Source: Altererythrobacter xiamenensis (lineage in GTDB: Bacteria > Pseudomonadota > Alphaproteobacteria > Sphingomonadales > Sphingomonadaceae). From it: a stretch of 64,000 bases of DNA. Shown here piece by piece: positions 1 through 8,445 of the stretch; position 1 is the stretch's first letter; every line of letters starts with the position of its first letter. The stretch spans positions 124,001 through 188,000 of the forward strand of contig NZ_FXWG01000003.1 of NCBI RefSeq assembly GCF_900177715.1. Reading direction: 5' to 3'. The notes below the pieces were generated by a model. It saw only the letters and a program-made list of their open reading frames with translations, did not search any database and was not told the origin of the DNA. The position numbers were made by a program, and so were the translations under genes.

Positions 1-134
1 AGTAGCACCGGCGTGTCGGCCGCCGCCATGATCGCGTCGCCCTTCGACACGGCGCCGGTCGCGGCATTGGGACCCTTCAGCCAGGTACCGGAGTGGCTCG
101 CGTGGAGTGCGGGGAGGGGAAGCGGGGCGGACAC
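1..134 (-). CDS. DinG-like ATP-dependent DNA helicase, N-terminal fragment
   Basis: Only the first 44 codons are inside the window; the gene runs off the left edge. The reading starts at a GTG directly after an in-frame TGA and gives residues such as LPALHASHSGTWLKG, followed by KGDAIMAAADTPVL. This resembles the N-terminus of sphingomonad DinG/Rad3-type helicases, which unwind DNA during repair. No helicase motif is visible in so short a piece, so the name rests on N-terminal resemblance alone. It is divergent from lysK, with about 170 bases of shared upstream DNA and no obvious Shine-Dalgarno before the GTG. Confidence 0.6.
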   Translation of the reverse strand, partial: MSAPLPLPALHASHSGTWLKGPNAATGAVSKGDAIMAAADTPVL

Positions 135-305
135 GGTTCAAGCGTTGCAAGAGCGAGAACGAAAAGTAAACGCTCGCAAAGCCAGATTTCCCTCGTTCGG
201 GTCGCGCTCTTACCGGGCGACGGCAGTTGGCGGTCGCAATCGGGTCTTGGCGGATCGACTCTTCGCGCTTGCAACATGCGCTGCCTTGCGCAAGAGGCGA
301 TTGCC

Positions 306-1940
306 ATGAGCATGGAAGAACTGATCGCCGCTGCACGTGTCAACAAGGCCTGGCCTTTCCAGGAGGCGCAGCGCCTGCTCAAACGCTATCCCGACGGCAC
401 CAAGCCCGATGGCTCGCCGGTCCTGTTCGAGACGGGCTACGGCCCCTCGGGCCTGCCGCATATCGGTACATTTCAGGAGGTGCTGCGTACCACGCTGGTG
501 CGCCGCGCCTTCGAAGCGCTGATCGGTGCGAAGCCCGAAGACGGCAAGACGCGCCTCGTCGCCTTCTCCGACGATATGGACGGCCTGCGCAAGGTGCCTG
601 ACAACGTGCCGAACCAGGCGCTGCTAGAAGCGAATCTGCACAAGCCGCTTAGCCGGGTGCCGGACCCTTTCGAAAAAGGGCATGAGAGCTTTGCCGCGCA
701 CAACAATGCGAAGCTGCGCGAATTCCTCGACCGCTTCGGTTTCGAATATGAGTTCGTTGCGGCCAACGACATGTACAATTCCGGGCGCTTCGACGATGCG
801 CTCCGTCAGGTCCTGCGCAAGAACCAGGATATTCTCGACATCATGCTGCCGACCCTGCGCGAAGAGCGGCGGCAGACTTACTCGCCGGTCCTGCCGATCA
901 GCCCGTCGACCGGCCATGTGCTGCAGGTGCCGGTCGAGGTGGTCGATGCGGAAGCGGGCACTATCCGTTTCACGGACGAAGATGGAACCACGGTCGAGCA
1001 GAGCGCATTGGGCGGCATGTCCAAGCTGCAGTGGAAGGTCGACTGGGCGATGCGCTGGTATGCGCTCGGCGTCGATTACGAAATGTACGGCAAGGATCTG
1101 ACCGACAGCGGCGTGCAGTCGGGCAAGATCGTCAAGGTGTTGGGCGGCCGCAAGCCCGACGGACTGATCTACGAGATGTTCCTCGACCAGAACGGCGAGA
1201 AGATTTCCAAGTCGAAGGGCAATGGCCTCTCGATCGAGGAGTGGCTGACCTATGGTAGCGAGGAAAGCCTCGGCTTTTACGTGTTCCCCAATCCCAAGAG
1301 CGCGAAGCAGCTCCACGTCGGGGTTATCCCGCGCGCGGTCGACGATTACTGGCAGTTCCGTGAAAGGCTCGCCGAGCAGCCGCTCGACAAGCAGCTTGGC
1401 AATCCCGTGTGGCACCTTCAACGCGCCAATGGCGGGTTCGAGGGCAGCGAGGCGCCCGGTGCTGGCGACACCTTGCCAGTGACCTATGGACTGCTGCTAA
1501 ACCTCGTCGGGGTGCTGGGAGCCGAGGCGAGCCACGAGCAGGTCTGGTCCTATCTCGGAAACTATATCCACGATGCCGATCCGGAGCATCACCCCCAACT
1601 GAACGGGCTGGTCGATTGCGCGCTTGCCTACAACCGTGACTTCATCGCCCCCACGCTCAAAAAGCGTGCGCCGAGCGAGAACGAGGCCGCCGCTCTGCGA
1701 GCGCTCGACGAAGTTCTGGCGGGGCTCGATCCGGAAACTCCGGCAGAGGATATCCAGACCGAGGTTTACGAGATCGGCAAGCGCGAGGAGTTCGATTTCG
1801 AATCCCTGCGTGACTGGTTCAAGGCGCTCTACGAGACCTTGCTGGGCAGCGAACAGGGGCCGCGCATGGGCAGCTTCATCGCGCTCTACGGGGTTGAAAA
1901 CTCGCGCCGCCTGATCGCGGAGGCACTGGCAAAGGCCTGA
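306..1940 (+). CDS. lysK: Lysine--tRNA ligase, class I
   Basis: This enzyme charges tRNA-Lys with lysine in the cytoplasm. The 544-residue product carries the class I signature motifs: PHIGT near residue 51 (HIGH box) and KISKSKGN near residue 299 (KMSKS box), with a C-terminal anticodon-binding region. It is the archaeal/alphaproteobacterial class I form and is unrelated to the class II LysS of E. coli. The open frame continues upstream to 93, but the ATG at 306 (MSMEEL) follows an AAGAGG-like ribosome site, while the extension would run into the helicase gene and lacks protein-like sequence. It appears monocistronic and converges on the oxygenase gene downstream. Confidence 0.95.
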   Translation: MSMEELIAAARVNKAWPFQEAQRLLKRYPDGTKPDGSPVLFETGYGPSGLPHIGTFQEVLRTTLVRRAFEALIGAKPEDGKTRLVAFSDDMDGLRKVPDNVPNQALLEANLHKPLSRVPDPFEKGHESFAAHNNAKLREFLDRFGFEYEFVAANDMYNSGRFDDALRQVLRKNQDILDIMLPTLREERRQTYSPVLPISPSTGHVLQVPVEVVDAEAGTIRFTDEDGTTVEQSALGGMSKLQWKVDWAMRWYALGVDYEMYGKDLTDSGVQSGKIVKVLGGRKPDGLIYEMFLDQNGEKISKSKGNGLSIEEWLTYGSEESLGFYVFPNPKSAKQLHVGVIPRAVDDYWQFRERLAEQPLDKQLGNPVWHLQRANGGFEGSEAPGAGDTLPVTYGLLLNLVGVLGAEASHEQVWSYLGNYIHDADPEHHPQLNGLVDCALAYNRDFIAPTLKKRAPSENEAAALRALDEVLAGLDPETPAEDIQTEVYEIGKREEFDFESLRDWFKALYETLLGSEQGPRMGSFIALYGVENSRRLIAEALAKA

Positions 1941-1958
1941 TCTTTCAGGCTTGCCTGC

Positions 1959-2627
1959 TTATTTCCACTTCCGGGTCCGGTACCACTTGGTGAAAACATA
2001 TTTGGCGCCCTTCACGACCGGCGTTCCGGCGTGCATCGTGTCTTCGTTCGGGGTGCCGTCGGGCAGAGCATTGTTCCAGACCAGAAGGACGCCGGGCTTC
2101 GGCTCGATCTTTACGCCGACCTCGGTGAAGTGAGTCTCGCCGCCTTCTTCGACTTCGTTGAGGAAAGCCATCGCCGTCCATGATCGCTGTCCACCTCGCT
2201 TGCGCTCCAGCTCCCAGTACTTCTCGCTGGTGTAGAACCAGTCGTTGTGCGGTTTGAACTGCTGGCCCGGCAAATAGCGCTGACCCTGGATGGCCTCGCC
2301 GCAAATCGGGTTCATGCCGAGCCGATCATCGATCCGGCGCGAAATCCCGATGACGAATGGGTCACGCGGATCGAGATCGCCCGAATAGGAGGTGCGAAAT
2401 CCGCTCGCATAGTCTTGCTCGTGCAGCGTAGAGGGTTTCGCGGTGACGTCGATCATCATGCACAGCCGCTGACACTCAGCGGGGCTCAGGAAATCGCCGA
2501 TCGCGAAGATTTCGGCCTTGTCGGTCTCTACCTTGTACGCCTCCGGATCGGCTTCAAGCCGCTTGCGCACGCTGGCACCGACGCGTTTCAACGCATCCTT
2601 GTCGGGAATCACTGCAGTCTTCGTCAT
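1959..2627 (-). CDS. 2OG-Fe(II) oxygenase, prolyl 4-hydroxylase type
   Basis: A 222-residue protein with the double-stranded beta-helix iron site of 2-oxoglutarate oxygenases. Ligands are His127 and Asp129 in KPHNDW and His199 in DTMHAG, with lysines at 206/209 able to bind the 2-oxoglutarate carboxylate. Such enzymes hydroxylate proline or other side chains; the substrate cannot be told from sequence. The ATG at 2627 (MTKTAV) was chosen over an upstream start 12 codons earlier because AGGACGAGG lies just before it. No signal peptide is visible, so it is probably cytoplasmic. It is convergent with lysK and divergent from cytochrome b561. Confidence 0.85.
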   Translation of the reverse strand: MTKTAVIPDKDALKRVGASVRKRLEADPEAYKVETDKAEIFAIGDFLSPAECQRLCMMIDVTAKPSTLHEQDYASGFRTSYSGDLDPRDPFVIGISRRIDDRLGMNPICGEAIQGQRYLPGQQFKPHNDWFYTSEKYWELERKRGGQRSWTAMAFLNEVEEGGETHFTEVGVKIEPKPGVLLVWNNALPDGTPNEDTMHAGTPVVKGAKYVFTKWYRTRKWK

Positions 2628-2731
2628 AGCGCCTCGTCCTAGCAATTGAGTCTCGCCCCGCAAGCCACGCGCTTGCCGCTAGGCCCAGCAATGCTACACA
2701 TGTCTCACAATCCGTCTGGGGAGGAAACGAT

Positions 2732-3280
2732 ATGACCGATGCTTCGCAGTCACGTTATTCGACTGTCGCCATGCTGTTTCACTGGGTGATCGCGATTTTG
2801 GTGATCGTGAACTGGCGCATCGCCGAAGGTGCCGAGCATCTCGAGGGGGCCGAGAAAGCCGCAGCCATCGCCCCGCACAAGGCAATCGGGATAACCATTC
2901 TTGTGCTTACGGTTCTGCGTCTGCTCTGGCGGTTGGGGCACAAGCCGCCGCCGATGTCCGATCTCATTCCGAAATGGCAGCGCGTGCTGGGCAAGACCAC
3001 GCATATCATTTTCTACGTCCTGCTAATCGGGCTTCCGATCGGCGGCTGGCTCGCCGGGTCTTATGCGCAGAGTCCGGTCAACTACTTTGGATTGTTCGAA
3101 CTGCCGATGGCGCCGGTCGAGCAGAATTACGACATGGCAGGGACAATCATCGAGCAGCATGCGCTTGGCGGCTCGATCATGATCTACCTCATCGCGCTGC
3201 ACATCCTCGGTGCGCTGAAGCATACTTTCATCGACAAGGTGAACGGTATCGGGCGGATGCTGCCTTTCGGCCGCACCTGA
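2732..3280 (+). CDS. Cytochrome b561 (CybB family)
   Basis: A 182-residue integral membrane dihaem cytochrome b with four hydrophobic helices. Likely haem histidines are His17 in LFHW, His49 in PHKAIG, and two near the C-terminus in LHILGALKH. Members pass electrons between quinol and periplasmic acceptors, and some dismutate superoxide. GAGGAAACGAT just before the ATG is a good ribosome site. A strong hairpin terminator follows the gene. No partner gene is adjacent, so the acceptor is unknown. Confidence 0.88.
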   Translation: MTDASQSRYSTVAMLFHWVIAILVIVNWRIAEGAEHLEGAEKAAAIAPHKAIGITILVLTVLRLLWRLGHKPPPMSDLIPKWQRVLGKTTHIIFYVLLIGLPIGGWLAGSYAQSPVNYFGLFELPMAPVEQNYDMAGTIIEQHALGGSIMIYLIALHILGALKHTFIDKVNGIGRMLPFGRT

Positions 3281-3308
3281 CGCCCACACCGCGCAACCCA
3301 ACATTCAA

Positions 3309-3342
3309 AAACCCCCGTCGGCACCGCCGGCGGGGGTTTCTT
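3309..3342. terminator. Bidirectional Rho-independent terminator
   Basis: A 14-base-pair stem (3309-3322 with 3326-3339, one G-T pair) closes on the loop ACC and is flanked by A-rich and T-rich tracts. It sits between the convergent cytochrome b561 and RcnB-like genes and can stop transcription from both sides. Confidence 0.9.
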
Positions 3343-3399
3343 GGCAGCTAGCGCCGTGTTCCAGGGAACGGCGCCCAGCTTTCTTCAGGTGGCCGAAGC

Positions 3400-4386
3400 C
3401 TACCAGAAGAAATCGTAGATCACGTCGACCACTTCGCCGGTATAGATATTCACCAGCATCACGTCGTCGTAATAGCGCACCCAGCGGTAGGGACCATAAA
3501 CCTCCGGCAGGCGATAGTGCCACGGATCGCTGATCCAGTACCGATTGCCGTAGAACAGGCTGTCGAGATAGAACCCGATGCTGATCCGGCTGTAGTAGTG
3601 GTTGCGGTAGGGCGAGTAGTAGCGCCCAAGCCGATAGATACTGCGATTGTGGCGGCGATAGTTGTGCCAGTTGTAGCGGTTGTTGTTCCGCCACCGCTTG
3701 CGATCCCACCGGCGATAATCGCCGTGGCGGTAGTCGCGCCGTCCGTCGCGATAGCCGTCACGACGTCCGTCACGATAGGAATCGCGGCGGATTTGACGAT
3801 CCTCATACCGATCACGGTAGCGCTCGGCCCTGCGACCGTCGCGGCGTCCGTCGCGATAGCTACGATTACGATCGCGATCTGCGTAGGAGCCATTGCGCGA
3901 TTCTACCCGGCGTTCCACCCGGCGCTCTATATTGGGCCGAGCTGGTTGCCGGTCGCCACGGTTCCAATCGCGCGAGTTACGCTGCCGGGCAACGTCCGCG
4001 CTCCGGTCGCCACGGTTCCAATCGCGCGAGTTACGCTGCTGGGCAACGTCCGCGCGGCGATCGCCGCGATTCCAATCCCGGCCCGAGCGTTCGACATTGC
4101 GACGCTGCTCGCGCTGCCTGACTTCCTGCGCACGGCGTTCCTGGCGCACCTCGGCCCGACGCTGCTGGCGATTGTCCTGACGCGACTGCTGACGGATTTC
4201 GCGGCGAACTTCGCGCATCTGCCGCCGGTCACCGCGTTCTGACTTGTTGCGCTGCTGCGAACGTTCGCGGTCGCGTTGTTCAGCGGCGTTGCCCGCCGCT
4301 TCTGCCTTTGTCGGAAACGCGGTCAGCGCCATCGTAGCGGCGAGGGCGGAAAGCGCGCTCCCTTTGAGTAACTGGGTAACTGTCAT
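3400..4386 (-). CDS. RcnB-like periplasmic protein with Arg-rich repeats
   Basis: A 328-residue exported protein. The signal peptide spans about residues 1-30, ending near AEAAG. A very basic Arg/Gln/Asp-rich region follows, with repeats of the form NSRDWNRGDR.ADVA. A C-terminal Tyr/Arg-rich domain of about 100 residues ends in GEVVDVIYDFFW, which matches the RcnB family (named from the E. coli nickel/cobalt homeostasis protein). The ATG at 4386 has AGGAG seven bases upstream; the frame extends further but without coding character. Metal binding is not evident, because the repeats are rich in Arg and Asp and hold few His or Cys. Role in the envelope: inferred only. Confidence 0.75.
   Translation of the reverse strand: MTVTQLLKGSALSALAATMALTAFPTKAEAAGNAAEQRDRERSQQRNKSERGDRRQMREVRREIRQQSRQDNRQQRRAEVRQERRAQEVRQREQRRNVERSGRDWNRGDRRADVAQQRNSRDWNRGDRSADVARQRNSRDWNRGDRQPARPNIERRVERRVESRNGSYADRDRNRSYRDGRRDGRRAERYRDRYEDRQIRRDSYRDGRRDGYRDGRRDYRHGDYRRWDRKRWRNNNRYNWHNYRRHNRSIYRLGRYYSPYRNHYYSRISIGFYLDSLFYGNRYWISDPWHYRLPEVYGPYRWVRYYDDVMLVNIYTGEVVDVIYDFFW
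3950..4065 (-). repeat. Tandem 54-bp coding repeat in the RcnB-like gene
   Basis: Two almost identical 54-base units, starting near 3954 and 4008, encode the 18-residue motif built on NSRDWNRGDR. A third, diverged copy begins near 4062. The units differ at only a few bases, pointing to recent expansion by slippage or unequal recombination. Confidence 0.8.
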
Positions 4387-4566
4387 GTTGGGCTCCTGTT
4401 CAAGCCGCCCCACCACTTGCGGCCCAATGTGATGCCCGCCTTCTACGCGGCACGCCCTGACCCCAAAGTGAACCAGTTGTTTGGGCTTCTGTTCAGGTTC
4501 GTGCTTATTTTCCTGAATCTCCCAATCGTTGACACGGTAGCCCGTTGCGCAGATGGCGACCCTTGC

Positions 4567-5151
4567 ATGTTCGACACATTCGATCACGTTCGCGCCGATA
4601 TTGTGCAGCGCCTCGCCGAGGGGGCGAGCGACCGCAAGAGCGCGATGCACACACCCGTGGTTGCGACAGCCGATGCCGATGCGCGGGTGATGGTGCTGCG
4701 CGCGTTCGACCGCGACCTTTGGACGCTGCGTTTCAACACCGATGCACGCGCGCCCAAGGTGCAGACAATCGGGGCCGGCGCACCGGTCGGCGTACTATTC
4801 TACGACCGCGAGGCAAAGCTGCAGCTTCGCGTGCGCGGGCAGGGGCGGATAGAGACCGACACGCCGCTGGTCGATGCGGCCTGGGAGGAAAGCACCAATT
4901 TCGCGCGGCGCTGCTATCTGGGCGAAGGGCCGGGCGCCGTTTCCGATACGCCGACATCCGGCCTTCCTGCAGAGTTCGAGGGTGTCGAACCCGAAACCCA
5001 CGAAGTCGTCCCGGCGCGCGAGAACTTCGCCTGCCTCATCGTCGAACTGCATTCGCTCGACTGGTTCTACCTTGCGCATACCGGCCATGTTCGCGCGCAG
5101 TTTTCGCGAAAAGCCCGCGGCGAGTGGGAAGGGCGCTGGGTCGCGCCCTGA
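4567..5151 (+). CDS. Pyridoxamine 5'-phosphate oxidase-related FMN-binding protein
   Basis: A 194-residue soluble protein with the split-barrel fold pattern of the PNPOx-like family: MVLRAFDRDLWTLRFNTDARAPKV near residue 40, VLFYDREAKLQLRVRGQGRI near residue 75, and C-terminal WFYLAHTGHVRAQF. The family binds FMN or related flavins. It is not a complete canonical PdxH, so pyridoxal phosphate synthesis should not be assumed. The ATG at 4567 is the first that gives this alignment; the ribosome site before it is weak. It is divergent from the RcnB-like gene, and the roughly 180 bases between them must hold both promoters. Confidence 0.75.
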   Translation: MFDTFDHVRADIVQRLAEGASDRKSAMHTPVVATADADARVMVLRAFDRDLWTLRFNTDARAPKVQTIGAGAPVGVLFYDREAKLQLRVRGQGRIETDTPLVDAAWEESTNFARRCYLGEGPGAVSDTPTSGLPAEFEGVEPETHEVVPARENFACLIVELHSLDWFYLAHTGHVRAQFSRKARGEWEGRWVAP

Positions 5152-5166
5152 GTTTTCCAACAAACT

Positions 5167-5188
5167 TGACACAATTGACACCCTGTCA
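5167..5188. promoter_or_regulatory. TGACA direct repeat and TGACA-CCC-TGTCA palindrome
   Basis: The stretch holds TGACA at 5167 and 5176 and its inverted copy TGTCA at 5184, giving a perfect 5-bp inverted repeat with a 3-base spacer. It lies about 215 bases before the DUF2946-like gene. The shape is like a two-component or metal-response operator (copper regulators of the CusR/CopR type use TGACA...TGTCA with a 4-base spacer), but the binding protein is unknown. The rest of 5189-5400 shows no further clear element. Confidence 0.35.
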
Positions 5189-5400
5189 GGTGCCTGTTTC
5201 CGTATCAAGTCACTGATCTTATTGGGAAAATGGCCTGAATGCTCGCTTGACACTTTGCCTACAGAATTGCGCAAGCGATGGGAGATAGGGAAAGTGCTCA
5301 TGCCTCTCTCGCTAGCGGGCGCAGCGCGAGTAGGAAAAGGCCAACACCGATCCTTCGCAAATTGCTTGAGAAACGAGCGGCGCGCTGTAATCGGACGCAC

Positions 5401-5817
5401 ATGACCCTGCGCGGTTTCCTTCTGGCGATGCTGGCCCTGATCGGCGCGCAATTCTCGCCTGCCGGTTTCATGCCGGCTCAGGCGCAGGACGGGACCTTTG
5501 TCATCACGATCTGTACCGGAAGCGGACCCGTCACTCGCACGGTCTCTTCGGACGATCCGCTGCACGAAGTGCTCGCTGCCGAGGCAGGCAGCGACGAATC
5601 CGGTAGCCCATCGGGTGACCGGTTTCATGACGAGACCAAGATCAACAAGGAGTGCGAGTTTGCAGGCGGCGCGGGTGCGATCGATATCCCGCCTTCGCCA
5701 GCCCTTGTTGCGGCCTGCATCGGCTGTATCGAGCCGACCGGCCAGCTGCCACTCGCGCTGACCGGCATATTCCCGCAAGGGCTTCCTCCGGCGACAGGTC
5801 CGCCCGTTCTTTCCTGA
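5401..5817 (+). CDS. DUF2946-like exported protein
   Basis: A 138-residue protein with an N-terminal hydrophobic signal (RGFLLAMLALIGAQFSPAGF) and then FVITICTGSGP, a pattern seen in DUF2946 and related small proteins. A second cysteine cluster, CIGC, lies near residue 105. The open frame extends to 5278, but the signal peptide sets the start at the ATG at 5401. It lies 55 bases before the transporter-like gene and is probably cotranscribed with it. DUF2946 genes are often found near metal (especially copper) export genes; the function is not established. Confidence 0.6.
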   Translation: MTLRGFLLAMLALIGAQFSPAGFMPAQAQDGTFVITICTGSGPVTRTVSSDDPLHEVLAAEAGSDESGSPSGDRFHDETKINKECEFAGGAGAIDIPPSPALVAACIGCIEPTGQLPLALTGIFPQGLPPATGPPVLS

Positions 5818-5872
5818 GCCTACCGGATTGCGCCTTGTGGCGCTCCAACACCAAAATCAGGAATGAAAAATC

Positions 5873-6964
5873 ATGAAATCCAGTAATTTACTGGTGGGCG
5901 CACTCGCGCTCACCGCTTCGCTTGTCCCGTTTGCCGCCCATGCGCACAGCATCAATGCAGACGACCACGCGCCGATCGGCGTGATGGGCGATCATGCACA
6001 CAAGAAGGGCGAGATCATGCTGTCCGCCCGCTATATGCACATGGGAATGGCGGGCAACCAGATCGGCACGGATGACGTCACGCCCGAAACAATCACCACC
6101 ACCGTGCCCAATCGCTTTGCCGGTATGCCGATGCAGCCGCCGACCCTGCGCGTCGTGCCCGAAGCCATGCGGGCCGAGATGGTGATGATCGGGGCAATGT
6201 ATGCGCCGGTTGATGCCTTCACGCTGGCAATCGGCGCGACCTATGTGACCAAGGAGACGGACGCGCTCACATTTCAGGGCGGCATGGGCACGGCCGAGCT
6301 TGGCCGCTTCCAGTCGAGCGTCGAGGGGTTCGGCGACATGAAGGCGATGGCGATCATCCCGTTGCTGCCGCTACCCGACAAGACCGCCGACCGCCGCGAC
6401 GAGCTCTACCTCAAGGCAGGTTTCAACGTGCCGACAGGTTCACGCACCAAAACGGACGAGGTTCTGACGCCGATGGGCACTACCATGACCATGCGCATGG
6501 CTTACGGCATGCAGCTGGGCACCGGTACCTGGGATTTCGAACCGGCGCTGACCTACAAGGCGCGGCGCGGCAAGATAGGCTACGGCGTGCAGGGCAGCGC
6601 CTCGCTCAAGCTGGGCGATAACACCCAGGGTTACAGCTTCGGCGATATCTACGAGAGCACCGCTTGGGTCAGCTATCGACCGGCGCAATGGGTCAGCCTG
6701 TCGGCGCGGGCCAAGGCGCGCACGATGGGCAGCATCGACGGGATGGACCCGGCCATCATGGGACCGACGCAGGGCGCCAATCCCGATCTATATGGCGGGG
6801 AACGGGTCGATCTGCTGGCCGGGGTGAACTTCGTCGGCACGCATGGCGCGCTGGCGGGACACCGGCTCGGGATAGAACTGGGAAAGCCGGTCTATCAGGA
6901 TCTCAACGGCCCGCAGCTGGCGAGCGACTGGTCGCTGATGATCGGATGGCAGAAGGCCTGGTGA
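5873..6964 (+). CDS. Outer-membrane transporter-like beta-barrel (MetA-degradation family type)
   Basis: A 363-residue exported protein: signal peptide to about AHAH (residue 25), then His/Met-rich mature sequence with many amphipathic beta-strand stretches ending in WQKAW, an aromatic outer-membrane C-terminus. The N-terminal HSINADDHAPIGVMGDHAHKKGE and repeated Met-rich segments (MHMGMAGNQ) suggest binding of a soft metal such as copper, which fits the DUF2946-like neighbour. The family label (alpha-phenol/MetA transporter-like) is from general resemblance. Stop and hairpin follow closely. Confidence 0.6.
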   Translation: MKSSNLLVGALALTASLVPFAAHAHSINADDHAPIGVMGDHAHKKGEIMLSARYMHMGMAGNQIGTDDVTPETITTTVPNRFAGMPMQPPTLRVVPEAMRAEMVMIGAMYAPVDAFTLAIGATYVTKETDALTFQGGMGTAELGRFQSSVEGFGDMKAMAIIPLLPLPDKTADRRDELYLKAGFNVPTGSRTKTDEVLTPMGTTMTMRMAYGMQLGTGTWDFEPALTYKARRGKIGYGVQGSASLKLGDNTQGYSFGDIYESTAWVSYRPAQWVSLSARAKARTMGSIDGMDPAIMGPTQGANPDLYGGERVDLLAGVNFVGTHGALAGHRLGIELGKPVYQDLNGPQLASDWSLMIGWQKAW

Positions 6965-6992
6965 CAGGAGCTGCCGTATTGAAGTGAGAGAT

Positions 6993-7041
6993 CGGCAGGC
7001 GGTGGCAGGGGCAACGCGCCCGGATCGCCAACCGCCTGCCG
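6993..7041. terminator. Long inverted repeat between convergent genes
   Basis: CGGCAGGCGGT (6993-7003) is perfectly complementary to ACCGCCTGCCG (7031-7041) across a 27-base loop. The position between two convergent genes suggests a terminator, although no T tract follows on the plus strand. Confidence 0.5.
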
Positions 7042-7050
7042 AAACTCTGG

Positions 7051-7488
7051 TTATGCAGCCTGCTTGATATCGCGCAGGGTCACGTCGAAGGTCAGGTCTT
7101 CGCCGGCGAGCGGGTGATTGCCGTCAGCCTTCACCGTCTCGTCCCCCACTTCGAGGATGTAGAGCGTCATTGGCTGGCCGTCGGGCGACTGCGCCTGCAG
7201 CGCCATGCCGGGCTCCGGGGCCGGTTCGGGCGGCAGGTTGCCGCGCGGAATGTCGATCACAAGCGCTTCCTGACGCGGGCCGAACGCATTGTCCGAAGCG
7301 ATCGCAACGGATTGCTGGTCGCCAACCTCCATGCTCGTGAGCGCTTCTTCGATCGCGGGGAAGATCTGGCCGCTGCCGAGCTGGACCTGCTGCGGGCCGA
7401 CCTCTTGCGTGTTGCCGACGACTTCGCCGTCGGTGCGCTTGAGAACATAATCGATGGTGACGGTGTCACCGTTGTTGGGAGTGGTCAT
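7051..7488 (-). CDS. FKBP-type peptidyl-prolyl isomerase, SlyD-like
   Basis: A 145-residue cytosolic isomerase/chaperone. The FKBP half begins at GDTVTIDYVLKRTDGEVV. The inserted IF (chaperone) domain covers about residues 65-120, and the chain returns to FKBP at NHPLAGEDLTFDVTLRDI, the SlyD hallmark. It lacks the His-rich metal-binding tail of E. coli SlyD. It would catalyse proline cis-trans isomerisation in folding proteins. It stands alone on its strand. Confidence 0.88.
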   Translation of the reverse strand: MTTPNNGDTVTIDYVLKRTDGEVVGNTQEVGPQQVQLGSGQIFPAIEEALTSMEVGDQQSVAIASDNAFGPRQEALVIDIPRGNLPPEPAPEPGMALQAQSPDGQPMTLYILEVGDETVKADGNHPLAGEDLTFDVTLRDIKQAA

Positions 7489-7679
7489 GAATATCCTTTT
7501 GGGATTTCGTGTTTGTGGCGCTCATTTGCGCCTTCAGGAATGCGCCCGGCTGAATAGTGCGGCATGGCCGCGTGCGGACGCTCGATCTCGCGGCATTCAT
7601 GGGTTGAATGCCTGTTCTGGAGTCTCGCAAGTCGGGCGCGGCGTGTCAAATGGCAGGCCCAGTTGCTCGCAGACTTCTT

Positions 7680-8315
7680 CTAAGATGGTCCGATAGGGAT
7701 CAAGATCAAGACCGCGATCAGGAAAGCGAGACCTGCGAAGGGCAGTTTCGTAAACCGACCGAGCACGATCCGGTCGCGCACGATCAGGCTGAGAAAAAGC
7801 ACCAGCCAGACGAGCGGAACCGTGCTCATCGGCGAGAGACCCAAATGACCCGCAGCGCGCGAAGCCAGCGGTTCGAGGATCAGGAACGTGCCGATCATCA
7901 TGAGCCGCTTGTGCAATTCGGGACGGCTGCGATTGGCAATGGCGAAGGACACGCACACAGCGAAAGCTGCGGCCATGATCGAGTTGATCAGGGCAAGGCC
8001 GGAGAGCCCGTCGTTCCGAACATAGTGCAGTGTCTGCAAATAGCCTGTCGTAAGGACGAGACCGGCTGCGGCAATCGCACCAAGACCTCCCAGCTTACGG
8101 TGCAATTTCACATTGCCTGTAGCGATCAGGTTTGGCTGCACAGCCAGGAGAGTAAACCAGACCAGCGCGAAGAGGCCATGGATGATGAACCGGGGTTCTC
8201 TGTTCGAAGGTTGCCCGATGTCGGTGAAGAGATTGTCTGAAAAAGCTACCAGGGACAAAGCGAGCAGAAATACGCCCACAACCGGAAAATAAGCCTTCTC
8301 GACCAGTGTCTTCAC
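7680..8315 (-). CDS. Hypothetical integral membrane protein, six to seven helices
   Basis: A 211-residue hydrophobic protein with helices near residues 8-26, 43-62, 75-92, 103-125, 137-155, 164-182 and 190-209. A pair of histidines, at HGLF (helix 2) and KLHRKLG, resembles haem- or quinone-associated families, but I do not recognise a named family with confidence. Between its stop and the isomerase gene lie about 190 bases in which I see no gene of its own. Confidence 0.65.
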   Translation of the reverse strand: MKTLVEKAYFPVVGVFLLALSLVAFSDNLFTDIGQPSNREPRFIIHGLFALVWFTLLAVQPNLIATGNVKLHRKLGGLGAIAAAGLVLTTGYLQTLHYVRNDGLSGLALINSIMAAAFAVCVSFAIANRSRPELHKRLMMIGTFLILEPLASRAAGHLGLSPMSTVPLVWLVLFLSLIVRDRIVLGRFTKLPFAGLAFLIAVLILIPIGPS

Positions 8316-8445
8316 GTCAACAGCCCCCCATTGCGATGCCCCACGCTATCCGCGGTTTGCGCGCGAATATTGTCTGAAAACGACAGAGGCGGAAGTCAGG
8401 CGGTGAGGAGACGTCCGCGAGCGTGGGTCGCAATTCGGCTTGGGG

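Noticed and set aside
93..305. Upstream extension of lysK by 71 codons
   Set aside because: It would overlap the divergent helicase gene and lacks lysyl-tRNA synthetase-like residues; the ATG at 306 has a ribosome site and matches the family's N-terminus.
7597..7679. Protein-like C-terminus in another frame after the membrane protein gene (DPYRTILEEVCEQLGLPFDTP...)
   Set aside because: It is joined upstream only to a shadow of the membrane protein gene and has no start of its own. A frameshift extension is possible but there is no evidence for it.
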